This document shows positions 6,130 through 8,253 of a stretch of 8,253 bases of DNA, piece by piece (within the stretch, counting starts at the first letter, position 1; each line of letters starts with the position of its first letter). This stretch comes from an uncultured Lachnospiraceae bacterium (GTDB lineage Bacteria; Bacillota_A; Clostridia; Lachnospirales; Lachnospiraceae), in NCBI GenBank assembly GCA_910588595.1, contig CAJUQU010000167.1:1-8253 (forward strand), read 5' to 3'. The position numbers and the translations under genes are program-made. The notes under the pieces were generated by a model. That model was not told where the DNA came from. It was given only the letters and a program-made list of their open reading frames with translations, and searched no databases.

Positions 6130-6801
6130 ATGTCTGACAGAAAGATAACAACAGTAATTTTTGATTTGGACGGAACGCTTTTAGACACATTGGAGGATCT
6201 GAAAAATGCGACGAATCATGCGTTGAGGGTCTGCGGTATGCCGGAGCGGACGCGCGGTGAGATCAGGCAGTTTGTGGGAAACGGGGTGCGCAATCTGATG
6301 ATCCGCGCCGTGCCGCAGGGGGAGGAGAACCCAGTATTTGAGCAGGCATTTGCTGCCTTTAAGCAATACTATGGGGAGCACTGCAACGATACGACGAGAG
6401 CGTATGACGGAATCCCAGCGTTATTGCAGGAATTAAAGAACGCTGGTTATGTTATGGCGATCGCCTCCAACAAGATAGATTCGGCAGTACAGGATCTGAA
6501 CGCAAGATATTTCCCGCAGGTGGACGTCGCGATCGGCGATCGTGAGAACCTGGAGAGAAAGCCAGCGCCGGACAGTGTACTACTCGCGTTGGAGAAGCTT
6601 GGCAGGAGGAGGGAGGAAGCCATCTATGTCGGGGATTCCGATGTGGATCTTGCCACAGCCCAAAATGCAGGACTCCCGTGTATCAGTGTATTGTGGGGAT
6701 TTCGGGACAGGGCGTTCCTGGAGGCGCACGGGGCAAAAACGTTTGTGGAAAAACCTTTGGAAATATTAGATGTTTTGTCCGCATGGCATTCAATGGAATA
6801 G
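6130..6801 (+). CDS. HAD-superfamily phosphatase, Gph-like (phosphoglycolate-phosphatase type)
   Basis: The start chosen is ATG 6130 (223 aa), because AGGAG lies at 6121-6125 and the product then begins as family members do (MSDRKITTVIFDLDGTLLDT). An upstream ATG at 6064 would overlap larC by 59 bases and add a basic tail. Motif I is DLDGT with nucleophile Asp12 and acid/base Asp14, motif II is Ser113 of ASNK, motif III is Lys144 of RKPAPD, and motif IV is GDSDVD (168-173) with Asp169 and Asp173. The four-helix cap inserted after motif I is the Gph/PGMB type. It should be a Mg-dependent phosphate monoesterase on a small metabolite; the substrate cannot be read from sequence. It sits 7 bases after larC and is almost certainly co-translated with it. 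A part in cofactor repair or salvage is possible but unproven. Confidence 0.88.
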   Translation: MSDRKITTVIFDLDGTLLDTLEDLKNATNHALRVCGMPERTRGEIRQFVGNGVRNLMIRAVPQGEENPVFEQAFAAFKQYYGEHCNDTTRAYDGIPALLQELKNAGYVMAIASNKIDSAVQDLNARYFPQVDVAIGDRENLERKPAPDSVLLALEKLGRRREEAIYVGDSDVDLATAQNAGLPCISVLWGFRDRAFLEAHGAKTFVEKPLEILDVLSAWHSME

Positions 6802-6924
6802 TTGACACAGAAACAGAAGGAATATCAGCTTGTGCGGTGGAGGGTGACGTGCAATTTGTACAGAAAGCAGTCATGGAATCTATACAACGGCAGCATGAAT
6901 ATACAATATACAAGGGGGAGGGCT

Positions 6925-7977
6925 ATGTTGAAGCTGGAGTATGACAAACAGGAGATCCTGAAGGTGATCGACAGGATCGTAAAGCGGACGATGAAGATGG
7001 ACCTGACCTGGGACTGGCCGTGCGGAGTGGCGTATTTTGGCATTGCCGATGCCTACGAAAAGACGGGAGACGAGACGTATCTAAATCTCTTGAAGGACAG
7101 GGTCGATGAACTGATCGATCTGGGACTGCCCAGGGTGTGGACAGTCAATGCCTGTGCGATGGGGCACTGCCTGATCACGATCTACAAGGCGACCGGTGAG
7201 CAGAAATACTGGGATATCGTGATGAGCAAGATCAACTACATTCGAAAAGAAGCACTCCGCTTCGGGGACAGTGTGCTGCAGCACACCGTGTCCGCCAACA
7301 ATGATTTTCCTGAGCAGTGCTGGGCAGATACGCTCTTCATGGCGGCGTTTTTCCTGCTGCGGGTCGGTGTGGAGCTTGCCGACGAGGAGATCATCGGGGA
7401 CGCGCTGAATCAGTACTATTGGCATATCAAATACCTGCAGGATCCGGACAGCGGGCTGTACTATCATGGGTATGACAATGTGGCAGGAAACCACATGTCA
7501 GGTTTTTACTGGGGGCGTGCCAATGCGTGGGCGGCGTTTACGATGTCGCAGGTGGGGGACATGCTGCCGAAGTGTTACCTGTACCCGAAGTATATGGACG
7601 TGGCGGGCTCCCTGAACGAGCAGCTGTCCGCGATCAAGCTCCTCCAGACAGCGGACGGGCTGTGGCGAACGATACTGGATGACGAGAGTTCCTATGAGGA
7701 GGTCTCGGCTTCCGCGGGGATCGCAGCGGCGATGGTCTCGAGGGCAAATCCCCTGCACTCGAAATATATCAACAAGTCGATCAGGGGAATACTTGCGAAT
7801 GTCGGTCCGGATGGAAGGGTGCGGAACGTGTCTGGAGGAACAGCTGTGATGAACGATGCAGACGGCTACCGCAACATATCAAGAGACTGGATCCAGGGCT
7901 GGGGGCAGGGACTTGCACTCGCTTTCTTTGGCAAAGTTCTGGTGTCGGACGAGCTGGAAAAAGACGGCGCACTATAA
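6925..7977 (+). CDS. Glycoside hydrolase family 105, unsaturated glucuronyl/galacturonyl hydrolase (YteR/YesR-like)
   Basis: GH105 enzymes remove the 4,5-unsaturated uronic acid that polysaccharide lyases leave on rhamnogalacturonan or related oligosaccharides, acting by hydration of the double bond. The start is ATG 6925, 7 bases after AAGGGG (350 aa). No signal peptide is visible, so it acts on imported oligosaccharides in the cytosol. The (alpha/alpha)6-barrel pattern is clear: WDWPCGVAYFGIADAYEKTGD (residues 29-49 region), QCWADTLFMAAFFLLR (131-146) with Asp135 as the likely catalytic acid, HGYD (181-184), WGRANAWAAFT (197-207) and SSYEEVSASAGIAAAM (255-270). It ends with DWIQGWGQGLALAFF. 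The 123-base gap from the phosphatase gene holds no convincing promoter, so it may be read through from larB. The chemistry differs from the genes before it and links instead to carbohydrate use. Confidence 0.87.
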   Translation: MLKLEYDKQEILKVIDRIVKRTMKMDLTWDWPCGVAYFGIADAYEKTGDETYLNLLKDRVDELIDLGLPRVWTVNACAMGHCLITIYKATGEQKYWDIVMSKINYIRKEALRFGDSVLQHTVSANNDFPEQCWADTLFMAAFFLLRVGVELADEEIIGDALNQYYWHIKYLQDPDSGLYYHGYDNVAGNHMSGFYWGRANAWAAFTMSQVGDMLPKCYLYPKYMDVAGSLNEQLSAIKLLQTADGLWRTILDDESSYEEVSASAGIAAAMVSRANPLHSKYINKSIRGILANVGPDGRVRNVSGGTAVMNDADGYRNISRDWIQGWGQGLALAFFGKVLVSDELEKDGAL

Positions 7978-8047
7978 ACAGGATCGCAAGGGAAGTTTAG
8001 CGCTGTCAGTGTGTTCGGCGAATGGGCAGAATTGTGCAAAATGATTA

Positions 8048-8076
8048 TTTACAATTTCCTCCAATAAGAGTATTAT
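8048..8076 (+). promoter_or_regulatory. Probable sigma-A promoter for the downstream GH13-like gene
   Basis: TTTACA (8048-8053) and TATTAT (8071-8076), each matching five of six consensus bases, are separated by 17 bases. An overlapping perfect TATAAT at 8074-8079 would have a 20-base spacer from the same -35, so the first pairing is preferred. The start would be near 8083. I saw no clear terminator for the GH105 gene in the 70 bases before it. Confidence 0.6.
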
Positions 8077-8088
8077 AATACTATTATA

Positions 8089-8102
8089 TGAAATCGATAA
8101 CA
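8089..8102 (+). promoter_or_regulatory. cre site (CcpA operator) or related LacI-family operator
   Basis: TGAAATCGATAACA matches the Gram-positive cre consensus TGWAANCGNTNWCA at every defined position. It sits about 6-20 bases after the predicted transcription start, where bound CcpA blocks initiation or early elongation. This fits carbon catabolite repression of the sugar enzyme that follows. A pathway-specific LacI-family repressor with a similar operator is the alternative. Confidence 0.65.
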
Positions 8103-8133
8103 CATTGATTTGATGAAGGAGGCAGGGATCACA

Positions 8134-8253
8134 GTGAAAAAAGAAATAAGTGTCTATCAGGAAAGACTGGCACGTCACCACGATGAGCTGCGCTGGCTCT
8201 ATATGGAATTGTATGATAACGATTCCATGTTTGCGGAGCTGTGTGACAGGATG
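8134..8253 (+). CDS. Start of a probable GH13 amylosucrase/alpha-glucosidase-type enzyme (partial)
   Basis: Forty codons run off the right edge. The chosen start is GTG 8134, 11 bases after a strong AAGGAGG (8116-8122). An in-frame ATG at 8113 precedes that site and has none of its own. The visible residues, VYQERLARHHDELRWLYMEL and then YDNDSMFAELCDRM, are helical. They resemble from memory the N-terminal helical domain of amylosucrase-like GH13 enzymes, which have RLxRHxxDLxxxLxxLYgxd at this place. Such enzymes split sucrose or build alpha-glucans. The catalytic barrel is out of view, so the call rests on this resemblance and on the cre-controlled promoter. Confidence 0.5.
   Translation, partial: MKKEISVYQERLARHHDELRWLYMELYDNDSMFAELCDRM

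Noticed and set aside
6802..6924. Open reading frame continuing the GH105 gene upstream, and TTGACA at 6802-6807 as a -35 box
   Set aside because: GH105 proteins start where ATG 6925 does and that ATG has a good ribosome site. No acceptable -10 follows TTGACA (best is TATCAG at 15 bases).
6849..6944. Possible 31-codon small ORF (GTG after GGAGGG) overlapping the GH105 start
   Set aside because: The ribosome-site spacing is only 4 bases, the peptide is unrecognised, and the frame is simply the continuation of an out-of-frame shadow of the HAD gene.

Overview
The window reads as chromosome of a Gram-positive anaerobe of the Clostridia, most likely Lachnospiraceae-like. The reasons are about 50% G+C, strong AGGAG-type ribosome sites, consensus sigma-A promoters, a perfect match to the CcpA cre consensus, and family-level resemblance of the proteins. 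This taxonomic call is an inference. All real genes are on the + strand and are tightly packed.

Layout. (1) 1-1380: the 3' part of a Cu(I)-exporting P1B-ATPase (CopA type) with an in-frame C-terminal heavy-metal-associated (HMA) domain. That domain has its own Shine-Dalgarno and ATG, so it may also be made alone as a CopZ-like chaperone. A perfect 17-bp terminator hairpin follows. (2) 1474-3678: a monocistronic gene with a near-consensus promoter, a tandem 11-bp repeat at the start of its leader, and a soluble REC / degenerate GGDEF / intact EAL / C-terminal PAS-like protein. It is probably a phosphorylation-controlled c-di-GMP phosphodiesterase. (3) 3769-6801: larB, larC and a HAD-family phosphatase. 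LarB and LarC make and metallate the nickel-pincer nucleotide cofactor. The sulfur-inserting LarE and the founding client LarA (lactate racemase) are not in the window. (4) 6925-7977: a GH105 unsaturated glucuronyl/galacturonyl hydrolase. (5) 8048-8253: a promoter with a cre site just downstream and the first 40 codons of a gene that looks like a GH13 amylosucrase-type enzyme.

The most unusual structure lies between larB and larC. A 64-bp unit is present twice in tandem. Each copy carries a ribosome site, a GTG start and a nested hairpin, and the array runs directly into the larC ribosome site and ATG. The second copy encodes a 20-residue peptide whose stop is one base before larC. The first copy encodes the same peptide but is stopped after 8 codons by a TGA. 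It looks like a duplicated leader-ORF/hairpin module that could control larC translation, although a simple slippage duplication is the null explanation.

No rRNA, tRNA, insertion sequence, CRISPR array or phage gene was seen, and no stretch over 300 bases lacks a gene.
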